The notes: generated by a model not told the origin, from the letters alone. A stretch of DNA of 64,000 nucleotides from Pseudoscleropodium purum (GCA_963969395.1 OZ017797.1:36146001-36210000), one strand, 5' to 3'. Numbered from the stretch's first letter, positions 46,351-60,628 are shown. Numbers and translations are program-made.

Positions 46351-48224
46351 ACTCTTCGTCTACTGCGTCCACTTGAGTGCATGAAGTACTGGAGCACACA
46401 TCTGTAAGAGATTGGGCTAAAACATGACATTCCACGCAGGTTAAGTACTGTTTGGAGCTTGCAAAGACAATAAGTTGAGTGGATTTCTATAGAAACCACA
46501 GATGAAGATGCTCAGGAACTACCCTGCGAACGTTCCTCTGTTCCTCACTCCTGGTCAGCCGTCAAACTTACCACATACAGTAATGGCATTATACAGTAAT
46601 TGGCGGTATATCCACTCTCTCTTTTAGACAGTTATACGTAACCAAAATTTCGTTAAATTATTCCACAGTGTTCCACAAACTTGGCACTTTCAAGTTCAGA
46701 TCGTACTGTCCGAAATCTATACCAGTCCAAGACTTTAGAACTAAAGAAGGAAACGAGTGGAAGAATGGAATACCGCCATTCTAACAAAATTTCCCATGTA
46801 TAATTCTTCTATATATAAAAAGGGCTAAGTAAACATGCCTCTCGCCATGGCAGTTTTGCCACGGAAAACAGAGTCACGTCGGGAAAGTACTCGGTCCTCG
46901 AGTTCACTATTGAAACAATAATATTGAAATGGGACAAAATTCCCCATGTGTATCATGTATTTTAATATTGAAATAATATTGAAGTTGGTCAAAGGTGCTA
47001 TCGATAGTTTGTTGAATGCTCAGTGTGAGTTCAATTTTAAATCAATTATTTGGATAACATTTTGATTCCATATTTATTATTATAGGCTTACCATGCATTG
47101 ACTTTAGATTATACTTTCTATTTATAATTCTATATTAATTTAATGATTTTTAATTAATATCTAACTCTAGAGCTTGGATCTTTCGGTCTTTGTAGGTATT
47201 GGAGTAGGTAGAAGCCATGACTAAGTACGTACATTGAGTGATTGACTAACCTTGTGTATAATTTCCTAGGAAGACAACAAAATATTGGAGATATTATACT
47301 ATGACCAAGTGGACCAGTGTTCTAGTACAACTTGTGCAAATGAGACCTACAGTCAATACACCCTACCCCAAGTTTACAATAGAAAGTTCCAAATTGCAAT
47401 TTAGAACTTACAATAATTGAATAGTTGCTTTACTTGCTTAGCAAGATTTTTGGTAAATTTCAAATCATGGTCTAAGTTGTCATTTGTAGACCAAAGAAAC
47501 AATCCATGAGAAGACTCACTTTAACATTGTTTACCAATGAGACAAGGGTCCTTTTACATCTTTGAAAAAAACAAACTACAATGAACAAAATTATCTTATC
47601 TAGCAAACTAGCACCAACTTCATCCAACCCTAATCCTTGTATTAATTGATAAGTCCCTCACAAGCATCTAGGGAGGCATAATATCTTCCCAACATGCATG
47701 GGCAAGACCATTGTCTAGTTATATAATGTTGTACACATGGCAATTTAGACTACTTGTGGCTCCTTTCATGCCCAGTTTACATGATCTTTCACTACTAGAC
47801 TTCCACTTGTGCTATTAACAATCAACAATGAAGATTAAGGTCATGGGTGCAAAATTTGGAAAATTTTGAGTTCAAATTTGGAATCAATGGCTTCCAATGA
47901 CATTGACAAATCCTAAATGTCTAGTATGCCAATTCATGCACACTTATTTAGCTTCAGAGTCATAGTCTAACAAAGGAATTTTAGGCTCTACTATGCTAAT
48001 TGAATACTAGATCTAACTATACAGATGAATCAAACTATCCAACTATTGTTTGGAAAACATCATTAAATCTATAATTCTTTATCATTAAGTACCCTGAAAT
48101 TCAGTTATTTGTTTTGTTTTATTTGTTTTGTTTTATTTGTTTTGTTTAAATTGATACATGGAGATCTAGCAAACTATGAGCCATCTAGTAGCATTCTTAG
48201 TACCAATCAAAAGCTCTTTGCACA
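46351..48224. other. Transition from gene island to AT-rich DNA
   Basis: A TATA-like CTATATATAAAAAGG near 46809 is followed by a 28-codon frame opening ATGCCTCTCGCCATGG (about 46834), too short to call a gene. Beyond 47 kb nothing is recognised except a short 16 bp tandem repeat (ATTTGTTTTGTTTT units) at 48106-48147. Confidence 0.35.
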
Positions 48225-50960
48225 AAGGGATGCATGCATGGACTTTGTTTCATGGCATTTGGACCTATGGTGTGGAAGTTTTTGAATTTCAAAGTTTTTA
48301 TGAAACAAGAAATTAAATTAAGTTATCTTTTATTTTGCAAAAATCATAATTTTGCATCACATGTCCAAATGCCACAAAACAAAGCCCTTGCATTCCATTG
48401 TGCATAGAACTTTCTATTCATGCCAATTTGATGGCATTTGGACCTATAGTGTGTAAATTATGAATCTTTTAAATTAAAAAATTAAATTAAATCATCTTTT
48501 ATTTTGGAAACACCATAAGTTTTACATTGCATATCTAAACATCAAGAAACAAAGTCCTTGCACTCCTTTGTGCACAAGGCTTTCTATACATACTAAGAAT
48601 GTAACCTCTAGCACTATGATGAATTTCATTAAAATGGTGGTATTTCATTAATTTAGCGGTTTTAACAATTTAGACTACGCATCTTGAAGTGTGTTTTTTG
48701 TACTAGAATCTATATTAGTTCTAGATTTTTGAAATCTACAACTCTCCTAGATATCTGAAATCTATACCAATCCTAGATTTTTCAAATTACTTGGTCTAAT
48801 ATCTATATTTGTCCTAGATTTTCAAACTACTTGGTCTAATATCTATGTTTATCTTAGATGTATACTTGTCCAAGATGTCAAGATGTGAAAATGGCATTTG
48901 GAATACTGCCAATTTAACAAAATTTGCCATCACTACAATAAAGCCCTATGGTGTGAAAGATATTGAATTTTTTAAAATTAAAATATTAGGATATTATTTT
49001 TCCTTTTATTTTGGTTGTGGCAACAACACATAGCACACTAGTCTATACTTTAAATTAGATTATTTGTCTTGTTTTTTTCATTTTTTGTTTGTTTGTTTTG
49101 TTTATTTAATACGCTAAAATTTAACAAACCATGAAAAGTTTGTTGATGTTCTTAGTATTGCTTGAAAGCTCATTGCAAGGAGGAATGTATGGATTTTGTT
49201 TTGTGCATTTGGACCTATATTGTGAAAGTCATTGAATTTCAACGTTTTCATGAATCAAAATTTTTAATTTATTTCTAAAGTTCTTTTACTATGCTTTTAT
49301 CAAAAATACTTTTAAATGTCATTTCCAATATAAATACCAAATTTTAGGAAAAAAACAACAATTCTGAACATATGTAATCATAGAATCTTGTTGTATGGTA
49401 GTTTGAGAAGATGTAGAAAAAATTTAAAAATAATTTTCACCATGAAGATTACAAGATATTAGTGTTTGAATTGACAAAAATCTTCTTTTTGGCCATGTGA
49501 CAAAATAGGCATCAACACTTCACAAGGTGACATTTTTATGAAAATATGTTCCAAATGGTAGTGCTTCTTTGGATTCATTCTTCAAGGTAAGTTGGCTATA
49601 TGCTTGAAAATTTTCACTTCATTTATAATTGTATACCACATAGAAAAAAAATAAGAAGTTGAAAGAAATAGAAAATGATTCAAAATACTAAATTGTTAAT
49701 AATTTATTTATGGAATTTAAAAATGCCAATCCCAATGGTTGTAATAAAAAATTTACACCTAATTATTTTATTTTTTTCAAAATATTGAAAATTGAGTTCA
49801 ATAAAAGACTTCAAAGTTTATCTTAGAGTAGAAATTATATAACTACCCGTTAACCACCCACAAACTAAACTCTTCATAATTAACTTTCATTTCATTAATC
49901 AAAATGGAATGATTCAAAGCTTTACACATGTATATGAATCTAAAAATCCAATTTCAAATTTTTATTTCTTAAAACAATGATTTGTCAAGAAGTTTTTTTA
50001 TATGCCCAGTTGTCCACCAAGTAATGAAAATTTCATATTATGTAGTAACTTTTAAATCATGTAGTCAAAAGTTATAAAATTATTGGGCCCTAAAGATACT
50101 TCTTTGGTATATGTTGTATAAAAATTTCAAAGTAAAAGGATAAAAATTCATTTTGGTCCTTTAGGGATTAAATTATCTTTTATTTTGGAAAACCATAACT
50201 TTCACATTATATGTCCAAATGCCAAGAAACAGAGCCCGTGCATTCCTTTGTGCATAGAGCTTTCTATTCATGCCACGATAATATTCGATCTTTCACATTG
50301 TAATGGTGTGAAATTTATTGAACTTCAAAGTTTTATTGAATGAAAAAATGATTTTTACTTTTATTTAATTATTTTGGATGTGGCAATAGCACAAGGCACA
50401 CTAGTGTATACTGTAGGATAGTTTGTTAACTTTGTTTGATGTGTTGAGATCTAACAAACTAGGAGGCATTTGGGGGCATTCTTGGTATTGCTTTGTTTCA
50501 TGGAATTTGAACCTACAACATGGAAGTTATCGAATTTCAAAGTTTTTATGAATTAGAAAATTGAATTAAATTATTTTTTATTTTGTAAAATTCATAACTT
50601 TGACATCACATGTCCAAACACCACAAAATAAAGTCCTTGCATCCCTTTGTACATAGAACTTTCTATTCATGCTAGTTTTGTGGACTTTGGACCTACTATG
50701 TTATGGATTCCTTTTAATTAGAAAATTAAATTATTATTTTTTCTTTGAAAAACTATGATAACTTTCACATTGCATGTCCAATTATCATAAAACAAAGCCC
50801 TTATAGTCTTATATGCTTAAAGCTTTCTATTTGTACAAAAAATGCAACTTCTCACATTACAATGACAATGTGAAAGCTATTGAATTTCAAAGTTTTAATG
50901 GATGAAAAAATTAGAAAATAATTTTGATTTTGATTTTGATTGTTGCAACAGCACAAGGCA
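48225..50960 (+). repeat. Cluster of about five R5 repeat copies
   Basis: Copies of a ~180-200 bp unit ('catttggacctat.gtgtg', 'tgaatttcaaagttttta', 'tcttttattttg', 'aacaaagcccttgca', 'aactttctattcatgc') lie at about 48225-48420, 48421-48600, 49130-49267 continued at 50172-50290, 50480-50680 and 50690-50850. The third is split by unit C. A ~50 bp unit ('ctagatttttgaaatct') repeats at 48700-48880. Confidence 0.7.
49268..50171. mobile_element. Unit C: TIR element interrupting an R5 repeat
   Basis: Ends are TTTATTTCTAAAG (49268-49280) and CTTTAGGGATTAA (50159-50171). The interior aligns with units A and B ('ggattcattcttcaaggtaa', 'tgattcaaaatactaaattg'). R5 sequence is continuous across the insertion when compared with the uninterrupted copies at 48.3-48.5 kb, so the ends are real. 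Confidence 0.7.
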
Positions 50961-52119
50961 CACCAATAATTATTCTAAATTTTATTTTATAATATTATTC
51001 TTTATTCTTAAAAATTTTCAAATAAAATCATTTTATACTAGCAAACTTTTTTACATTTATTAGGAATGTAATAATTTAACTACTCTAGTGACAATTTTTA
51101 GGCTCACTACACTAAAATGTGGCATAAAAGAACCGCATTCAAAATTAGTTGTGGTTCATTTATCCACATTCATAAATATGTTGCCAACAACCATGGTCAA
51201 TTTTTTTTGGAATTTCATATAATAATTTTTGAAATTTTAAGGCGTTTAATATTTATATTGTTGGAACTTAGAAAGGTATTTTGAAGACCTTTCCAACAAT
51301 ATATTACATCCCCAAAAAATTGCATTGCATGAAGAGAGGCATATTCATTTCTGAAATTTAGGGATGCTTTACCATTTACCATTTACCATTTATGATGCCC
51401 TTCTTCTAGATTTTTGATTGAATATAGTTGACCAAGATCAAACCATCCAACATTGAAGCTATGTGTAGTAATATAAATCAAGCAAAATTTTATCATGAGA
51501 AATAACATCCCTTGCCATTGTTGTGACTCATCATGTTATTTCTCATAATGAAACTTTGCTTTCACATTACCTAGTTTTTAGTGACATAGGACAATAGTAA
51601 TTGAATATAAAAATTTATGCAATTAATATCTTTAAGGTACTAAGCAACTTCTTAGTCAAAATTAGTACGGAATTTTTCAACAAACTAACATGCTAATGAC
51701 ATGTTGAAGTATGAGAGCCTAACAAGACTATCTAAGCAAACAATATATGCATGAAGCCTTTGATTTTAGGTAAAAGTGGGCATGTCTGCTTCCAATATGT
51801 AATTTGCACCCAATTTGGAGTGAAATGTACGTTGGTAATCATAATTTTCCAAGATTACTGTAAATTTTGTCTTTTAGATAGCTTCTAAAGTGGTTTATGG
51901 GTGGTTGCAAGAAAGACCGACCATTTGTGTTCTAGAGTTTTAGCAACATGTATCGTCTTTTGCTATAACTTTTAAAACATGATGCCAATGAACTGGGGAA
52001 ATATTTATGTTTTTGTATATCTTGATTGTGATTATATCCCTTTTTTTCAAAAAAATACGAAAAATCATTTTATATTTAAAAATCAAATTTTCTAATTTAT
52101 CATACTTTTTTTTTGGAAG
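50961..52119. other. AT-rich intergenic DNA with an 82 nt hairpin at 51480-51561
   Basis: A 29 bp arm (51480-51508, AAGCAAAATTTTATCATGAG onward) pairs with 51533-51561 with about four mismatches across a 24 nt loop. Elsewhere only a 9 bp triplication (ttaccattt, near 51370) is notable. No gene. Confidence 0.5.
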
Positions 52120-52460
52120 GGGGGTTGTTTTTAAAACTAGGGAGTATCCAAATTTAATGATTTAGAGCTAAAATTTTGTTGGTCTCTTTCTACACTAGTG
52201 GGTCATATTCTATATAGGAAGTGTCAAAAATATATTATTTTATGTCCTCCACATTTGTGCAAATAGGCCCAAAAAAAGCTCTATGCCACGCAAATATTTG
52301 AACATTGAAGATGGTTTGAAGTTCAATCTTTTGGTGAAATCTCATCACCATGAAGTCCTCACCAAATTTTCAATTATTTATTTTTAGTATGTCACTAGGA
52401 TTGATTTATTAAAAATTAAAATGTTGAAATACCCTATTTCTAGGACATATAGGATTGTGG
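52120..52460 (-). repeat. Dispersed repeat R4, copy 2 (inverted)
   Basis: Reverse complement of about 2520-2830, including the 'ttggtgaaatctcatcacca' region and a 'cctatttctaggacatatagg' end. Confidence 0.55.
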
Positions 52461-52748
52461 GTAGAAAAGAGGCAATTCAATGTTTTAATTTTAATAAATA
52501 AATCATAAATGGGTCTAAACTAATTGTTGGCTTTCAAATACACAGTAATATCAATTTAAGCAATAAAATTATCAATTTTCTTGAAATACATATCATTTCT
52601 ATTAGTACACCTCTGAAAATATTTGTTTTGCCTTATACTATTCCAAATCATGTCTAGAATTGTTTATTTAACCAATTACAAGTGGCTTCATTGGACATCT
52701 AATTGTGTCTAAACCAACAATTGAGCTTACTAATAGTTGTTCCTATAA

Positions 52749-53671
52749 TTAACTTCTAAAGTCATAAGGCCATTTTTCCATCAAAAAATACTCAAATTTT
52801 ATATTTTTAATTCAAACAATAAAAATTTTAAACATTTGGTTTTTGCATATTCAAACATTGGATCGTGTTCTAGACTAGTTTATAAATGTGTAGAAAAATT
52901 TCAAAACTTGGACCATATCAGTTACAAGATATAAGCATTTCAAGTGAAGAAAACAAGCTCTTTGATCCTAACATAAGTAGATTATAAGGCTGTAAATCCT
53001 CATAGCTTACAATTTTCTTCTACATATTGTGAATTGATTTTTTTTATGTTGAAGAATTTAGTTGAGAGTTTTAGAAAAGATATTTTAGAAAAAACTTGTA
53101 GTTTTCATTCTTTAAAAAATTGTTCAATCAAAGTTGTTAAGAAATAGAAGAAAAACTAAATTGTTGATATCTCTAAGATGGAATTGAAACACACTAATTC
53201 CAATGAATTATTCCAAAAACAATCTAAACCATGAGCAATTTTTTTTGAAAAATTGTTAAAATTGAGTTCAAAAATGGATTCAATACAATAATTTCTCAAG
53301 AATTTGCTAAGATTGCTAGCAATACAAGAAGCTTCATAACTTTGACATTACCTATCTAAATGGAATGAACCAAATGTTTTGACATAGACAAAAATATAAT
53401 TTATAAGAATTTCTTTTACATTTCAATTAATTCGAGTTTTTTTTAAATTTTATTGCTACCTGCCTTTGCCTATTTGAATCTTATTTTTGCATAATTTTTT
53501 TTCTTGGGCATTGATTCAAATAAAAAGTATACTATTTATATTTTCAAAAATTATGTAAGAATTATATATTCTTGATAAAAAATTCAAAAAGTCTTTGTAA
53601 AAATTAAGATCATAGGTATCTACCTAAACCTTCAAGAGTTTTGAGGGGACTTTTGGGATTTTAGGGATTAA
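52749..53671. mobile_element. Unit E: ~0.92 kb TIR element, second subfamily
   Basis: Ends are TTAACTTCTAAAG (52749-52761) and ATTTTAGGGATTAA (53658-53671). The interior is a diverged relative of unit A and aligns closely with unit F, giving the MITE-free version of F's site at about 53170-53195 ('ctctaagatggaattgaaac'). It is non-coding. Confidence 0.6.
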
Positions 53672-54972
53672 ACTTTCTAATTTTTTATTGGAAGTCAAAA
53701 GAAGATTCTACATTGTCTTCTTATCTTTTTTTGGATAACATATGAATACACAATTAATTTTTAAATTATTACAAAATAAGTGTATTTAAAAGTAAACCTA
53801 AAAGTGTCTTAGGAATAAAAGTATATTTTAGGCAAGAATCTATAGGAGTTGGTTTTAATAAGGGGTGGTAACTAAGTGCAATTACTTTTCTACATACGCT
53901 CTCATACACTATTTGACTTGTTAGCAACACATGACTACATGTAGTACTAACCCCTAATAGACTAATTAGCCAACTTTCTTCATGCAAATTTAAGTAGGTT
54001 CTATTGGCTTAAATTCTAAAGTCTTGATTGGTATATATATACTAACAAAAAAAAAGAACATGTTCAAAAGCAGAAAAAAATATAAGCAATTTTTGTTCTT
54101 TTTTAAGAATTTAAAAATCATAGAATCTTATGTTATATTAGTATCAAGGTTAAAGGTTTTTAATTTAGGATCTAAAGGCAATGTACATGTGAAAACAAGC
54201 CAACAAAGTTAGTGATGTTGGCATATGAGCATAGAGATTTGAGCCTAGAAGCCTTGAATCTAGTTGTAAGTATGTATCTACAACCATTTGAAAGTGTTTA
54301 TAACATATGTATCTATAATATAAATGACTATAACCATAGAAGGTATCAATAATATTTATAGATTTCTAGGCTTATGGGCTCATACACACAAACACACACA
54401 CACAAAGTAAAGCAAAATACTTATATGAAGACATCCAATTTTTTTGACAATGTAGCTTTGCAAGAGCTTTTGATACCCTTCAAACTCAAATGTCTTTTTC
54501 TTTACAACACAACTTTAGGAATCTAAGACTTGATTAGTAAGAGCCTCCAATTAGAAAAAAAATATGTAAATTTTCAAAGCAAAAGATGTTTTGTTTCTTC
54601 TACCCAATTTGGACTAAAAACAACAAAAAAGATACTATTTCTTTTTTGGCAATTATTGGATTTTCAAAATTTTTAATTCTCTCAAAGTTTATTCATTCCT
54701 CTAAATACAAAAGAATAATGTGCAAAAACATGATACAATACTTTAGTTTACTTGAGCAAAGTTCTCCAAAAGCATTTCACCTTACAAAGAGCTTACTAGG
54801 GATTAATACTTTGAAATTTTCATTTGGTTTTAGTATAGCTTCTAAGAGAGTTTCTAATTATGATGTTCTTCACAAGGTGTATCTTTGTATCATTCTAACA
54901 AATATTGCAATTTAAGTTACGTATTTTTTTATTTAATTTCAAATAAATAGCTAATTTGAATATTTTCTTTTG
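53672..54972. other. AT-rich intergenic DNA, nothing recognised
   Basis: A short (AC)n tract lies at about 54384-54406. The 109-codon frame at 54586-54915 has no motif and a composition matching the surrounding AT-rich DNA. Confidence 0.45.
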
Positions 54973-55700
54973 TTACATCCCTAAAGGTCCAAACACCATT
55001 TTTGGTAATATAGTGATTTGGGGCAACTCACTATAAACATTATTTTTATTTTTTTCTTTGAAATTCTCACACATGTGCCCAAGGAGTAACTTTAAGGCCC
55101 TACAATTTTCATAAAAAACTTATCACAAAATATGTAATTTTCATTGTTTGGTAGGCAGCCTAGACAATTTAGAAAATTACATTTTTAAGAAATAAAAATT
55201 TGTAATTAATTTTCTAAATTCATATATCTATATCTATGTATCTATAAAACTTTTATTCATTTGATTTTGGTTCATGAGATGAAAGTTATGAGTTTTAGAT
55301 TGCCGATCATTATAGAATATCTATTGTCTCTAAAATAAACTTTGAAGTCCTTTATTTAATTCAATCTTCAATATTTTTGAAAAAAAATAGTGGATGTAGA
55401 TTATTTATTACAACATTAAAACCATTGGGATTGGCATTTTTCAATTCCATAACTACATGTAAATCCTTAATAGTTTTGTATTTTAAATCATACTTTATTT
55501 CTTTCTACATACTATTTTTTACAATCATTATTATATGATATTTTTGTTTAAAACACTCTAGATAGATAGATATAGATAAATAGATAAATACATATATATA
55601 TATATATATATAAAGATTTTAGCTTTTAGCTTTGCTTTGGATTTAAGTATGTTGAAGTAGTTGGGGCCTAACAACATTAAATACCTTTAATAGGGATTAA
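54973..55700 (-). mobile_element. Unit D: TIR element of the unit A family, inverted and shortened
   Basis: The reverse complement aligns with the right two-thirds of unit A ('gattcaaaatac', 'aatgattcaaagc'-like region). Edges TTACATCCCTAAAG (54973-54986) and CTTTAATAGGGATTAA (55685-55700) are plausible but decayed ends. Confidence 0.45.
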
Positions 55701-55746
55701 ACTACAAAATTTGATATGATATATATATATATATATATACATATAA
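55561..55746. repeat. GATA/TA microsatellites
   Basis: A (GATA)n-(TA)n tract occupies 55561-55613 and a second (TA)n tract about 55716-55746. Confidence 0.85.
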
Positions 55747-57502
55747 AGATGTTGGTCATTAGTTGAAGTGAAAGTTATGAAGAGTTTTGTTTCGGTAATA
55801 TATTTTTTTATACAATCAATATTAGCATGTAATAAATAAAAAAACTGATTTAAAAATATTTAATCCCTAAAAATCTATCATATTTTGAACCTCCAAATAC
55901 AAAAAAAATAGGCACTCTTGGATCAAGATCTATAGATGAAAATTTTTGTGAAAAATAACATTTATACCTATAACTTAATTTCTACCTCATATAAAATATA
56001 TACAAAAATTTCAATTCGAAATTCTTTACCATTTGTAGAATCTATATGATTAAAGCATAAAGTATTTTTTTCTATTGTGTATCTATGGGTGTGTTTCAAC
56101 TTCAAACTTCAAGAAATATTAAAATATGTGGAATTTAATTTGTATCTTTTAGCATGGAGATGCTTGGATTGAAAATTAGCATAGCCAAATCAAAATTTCA
56201 ATCTACTTTGCAATAGACTTATATATACGGTTATACACTTTGTATTGCAATGATTCTTTTGTGAAGAATAAAACAAAGAGAAATATTCATAAATTCACCA
56301 AAATTCCCTAAAAAGTTGTTCTATAAACCAAATGGTAGATTTTGTAATAAAATAATAAAAATTAGTAAGAAAAAAATTTATAAATTTCAAAACATAATTT
56401 CTATGACCTAAAAAGTGATTTACTTTGCCATTGTTTTTAAAGAGCAATTGAAGTGGTTAAAGTATCTAAATATAATAGTTTTGCAAAGAAGTGGCAATTA
56501 GTATCAATTGCTTTGTAGCAATTGAAGTGGCCTTAAAAACTTCCAAGCGGCAACTCTTTACTAGTCCTTCAATAATTCTAGAAATTTAATCTTTGAGTTC
56601 AAAATACTCAATAATTCATAGAAAATGAATGTACGTATGATTTAAAATTTTCAGATTAGCAACAAAAATTTGCATCTTAAAATTTAATTTGCAAGTGTGA
56701 AAAAATCAACAATCATATTGTAGCTATCAATTAAAACTTCAAAAAGCACAATTTGGTTTTAAATTATTCTAGGGGTTAAGATTGAACAAAAGACATGTCA
56801 TGTATTACTAACACATATTTACCATTGCAATTGACACTTTTTAACTTCATATCAAAATTACCCTACATGTGGGTCAGACTTGTTAAAAAATAATTCAATA
56901 TGGCATGTAATGAAATTTTCAGAAATTATAATGCATCATAATTGAACAATATAGAAAATATTGATGAAAGCAATTAGAATTCTCAAAAATCTTCAAAAAA
57001 TGAAAAATAAAAAATAATATACATGCAAAGGTGATTGCTTTGTAAATGTAAAAAATTCATAGAATACATAAGCTTACTAAACTTGGGTGTTTTTCCTCTC
57101 CTTAAAGAGAGAATGTGTTTTATTGAAAGGAATTGAAACTTAACTAGTTTTGTGCTAACTTATTAAGTTGTGGGAACCCTTATACTAAATGCCAAAGGTC
57201 ATGAAATATTCCCAATCTTGTGAAATGAAATTTCGAAAATCATAAATCTAATTAATGAAAGAAAATTAAATACAAGAAGAAATCATTCCATATGGAATTT
57301 GATAAATCTAATTTCAATATGTGGTATTAGTAATTTAGAATTCTCTATTTAATTTTGTTCTAGATGAATTAAAAATTAATGTTTTCTATTCATAAATAGT
57401 TTTTTAAGTATAAAAAAGTGTATTTTGGGGAAATTTGAGGCTTCTAAAACCTCATTATTTTAGGAGAAAAGGGAAAAAAAATTCTACTTCTTCCAATCTC
57501 AA
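55747..57502. other. AT-rich intergenic DNA, nothing recognised
   Basis: No coding motifs, element ends or structured repeats were seen on either strand. Confidence 0.45.

Positions 57503-57559
<57 letters not shown>
57503..57559. repeat. Compound microsatellite (CT)n / (TA)n
   Basis: This is the inverted counterpart of the (TA)n(AG)n tract at 3050-3173, at a similar distance from an R4 copy. Confidence 0.95.
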
Positions 57560-57562
<3 letters not shown>

Positions 57563-57769
57563 GGTAGTTGCAAGTAAGGGTGGTCCTGTTTTCCGTCACA
57601 CTTTAAGTTGCGGAGTTTAGTTTGGCCATAACATTTGGAGAATGAAGCCAATGTACTTGAATTTTTTTAGTGAAGATGACCAGCTTGTTCATAAAGAGAA
57701 TTCTCATTTTCTTTTTTAAATCAAAAAAATTTATAGTTAAATTTCAATTAAGCTAATTTATCACACTTT

Positions 57770-58060
57770 GCGATTTAGGATTTTTTAGTACTATGGAGTA
57801 CCCATAATTAATGATGTAGAGTTTAAATTTTATTGAGATATTTCCACACTAGAGAGGCATGTGCCCAACAAAAAAAACTTAAGAAAAACATTATTTTATG
57901 TTGTCCACTTGCATATGAACAAGAGTCCCTTACGTGCGCACTTCTAAACAATGAAGACGGTTTTGGCTTCATTTTTTTTGATGAAATTTGATTACTATCA
58001 AGTCCTTACAAATGTCCAATTTTTAAATATTTTTTGTTAATGGTTTTTTATTTTTTATTA
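57770..58060 (-). repeat. Dispersed repeat R4, copy 3 (inverted)
   Basis: It aligns with 52120-52460 in the same orientation and with 2520-2830 in reverse ('ggagtacccataattaatga', 'attattttatgttgtccac'). Confidence 0.5.
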
Positions 58061-59704
58061 ATTTATACCTCATTGTATCTATTTTTTGTGACAATCTGGG
58101 CTTTTTTCAAACAATAATATTTCAATACTACAAGTACTTATAGTACTCAAAATGGTACTCTTAGTTGTCAATTTTTTTTTATCAACGGTTGAGATTGTTC
58201 TATTTCATAGTACTCATAGTACTTGTAGTACTAAGCATAGAAATTATAGTTTTGTCAAAACACTACAAAAAATGGACACCTTTTCTTGCAACTACCTACA
58301 TATGTATATTAAAAGAACAAATTCTTCATTCATGTTCAATTAAAAAATGAAGGTTAGATGAAAATGTTTTTTGAAGTTTAAACATTATGATCTTGCAATG
58401 TGTTGTACTTCTTTACTCTAGAATTTTAAATGGATATTCTTTAATAAGTAAGCTAAAAGATCAAATTGATGAATCTACAATAAATTACTTTGTAAAAATT
58501 AATAAGAATCTTTGCATTATATTCATTGTATATTTTCTAAAGATGGTCTTGGCCTTTTGTTGTGAAAGAATTTTATAAGTTGCCTGCTAAACTTTTGTAA
58601 TGTTTTGAGGTTCAAAAATGCTTCAAAATATTTTATTCTAAAACAAGGTTAAAATCTTCATCTATTTTTGTTCTTTAACAAATCCAATGATAGGATCCTT
58701 TAGTAAACTTATTTGGATGAATCCTCCTAAACTATTAAAGTGAAAATTTCCACCAAAATGCAAAATAGTTGTGCCTAAAAACTGTAACAATTAGATTTTC
58801 CAAGTCCATTATGAAGGAGAAGGTTTGTCTTTTATAAAAATTTAATAAAAATTCATCTCAAAGGGGGCAGTGACATAGATTTTAGAAATTTAGGTGAATA
58901 TAAGGTGCCATTTATGCTTGGCTCCTAAGAAGTTAGAAAATTTATGAGGAATGAGGGACTTCAAAGAACATGTATTAAACCAATAATATTCTTCAAGTTA
59001 TTATAAATATGCTTTAGAATATGTCTATTCAAGCTTGGAAAATATAGTCCTTCAAAATACACCTTAAATATGATGTTTACCAAATAACTCTAAGAGTCAA
59101 AGGATATCCTTCTTTGAAAAGTACAAGTGTCCTTGGAGTTGTGTATTTTAGTAAAAATTAGTTGCAAAATGGATTGAGAGTAAAATTTGGAAATGTTTTT
59201 TACTTGTATTCATCTTCAAGAAAATATTTAGTAAAAGGTGGTACTTGAAGGAAGAAAATCCTACATTGTTAATGAATTTGATATAAAATTGAGAAATGTT
59301 AATTTCAATAGTGAGTATATTCTAATAAAAAAATACATATTACAATGACAACCTTTAGGTCAAAACTAATTTAGGAGATATTTTGAATTTTGGATATCTA
59401 TATCTATATTGACAAATGCACAATGCACCAAGTGTAAATAGATAATACCAATATCATGAAATCTCAAAAAGTAAAGCCTTGACTGAACACACAACCATAT
59501 ACATAGAATGAAAACCATTATCAAAAAAATAGGGTTAAGGGTAGCCATAACTATTGCATCAAATAATTTGTGTAGCTTTTCATATTCTAAACAATTTTTT
59601 GTGATGTTTTTTAGTATGCTTGTTCATCTTCTATTGATTACATTTATAAATATTATATAATAGTAAACAAATTGATGAAGATTTTTTTAAGGCTACATAT
59701 TTGA

Positions 59705-59767
<63 letters not shown>

Positions 59768-60628
59768 ATGAAGAAAATAGAATAAATTTTAAGAGACATG
59801 TCTTATTATTTGTAATTAGTGATTCTTGAGGGGACTTGGATCAGGGTGTAGGATTTTAGAATAGTTTCATTGTAGGGCATATAGTTTAGTAGCCATTTTT
59901 TTTAATGTACAACATTTTGTTTCATAGTCATTTTTTAATCTACAATTTTTGGATCAACCTTTTTCATCTTTGTTCTCTGACCACCATGAGCTATGCACCA
60001 TCTATGACTTGGCATGAGAGGCACTTGGCTCTTGAGATTGAAGCCCATCCATTCTATTGCTAAGTCATGAAGGTGTCTCATATTGATATGCCGACATCAT
60101 GCAATAAGCAATAGCCCAATGGATCCTTGTGCTAAGTCTTTGCAATAGAGCATGCATAGATATTGCATTCCATATCCTACTAAAGACATTAGCTTATATT
60201 GCCTCCTTGATGAGGATGCATGTATGGAAGTACATCTATCATGGAAGAGTTACTTCACTTACTACGGTTGGTAATGATTGCCATTCTTTAGAGGCTCTAG
60301 TATATGTATGAAAATCTACAAAATATTAAAAAAACCCATAAAAAAACATCATCCATTTGAACCATATTTCTAATATTTTATATTGAAACCTTAAGCAGGT
60401 AGTGCAAAGAGAACTAGAGACCTAGTTATTATTATTTAATTATTTAAAAATTTTAAATATTGAATTCAAAAATGAGATCAATAATTGCCTGCAAAGTAAA
60501 ACTCTTTAGAACTTTCATCTTATTAGTTGGGAAGAAATGGTTCAAAGCTATTTGTGTAGGTTTCTACACTACATGATATATTCAATAAAGAATTTTTTTA
60601 ATCTTAAAAATGATGAAAACTAATATGA
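58061..60628. other. AT-rich intergenic DNA with a (TA)n(TG)n microsatellite at 59705-59764
   Basis: A CACTACAAAAAATGGACACC motif at about 58261 resembles a CACTA-type end, and a similar motif is at 3026. TAGTACT-rich short repeats lie around 58130-58235. No gene is recognised. Confidence 0.5.

Noticed and set aside
54586..54915. 109-codon plus-strand frame
   Set aside because: AT-driven composition, no motif, no splice context; chance.
57435..57620. 61-codon frame with Ser-Leu and Tyr-Ile runs
   Set aside because: Translation of a CT/TA microsatellite.
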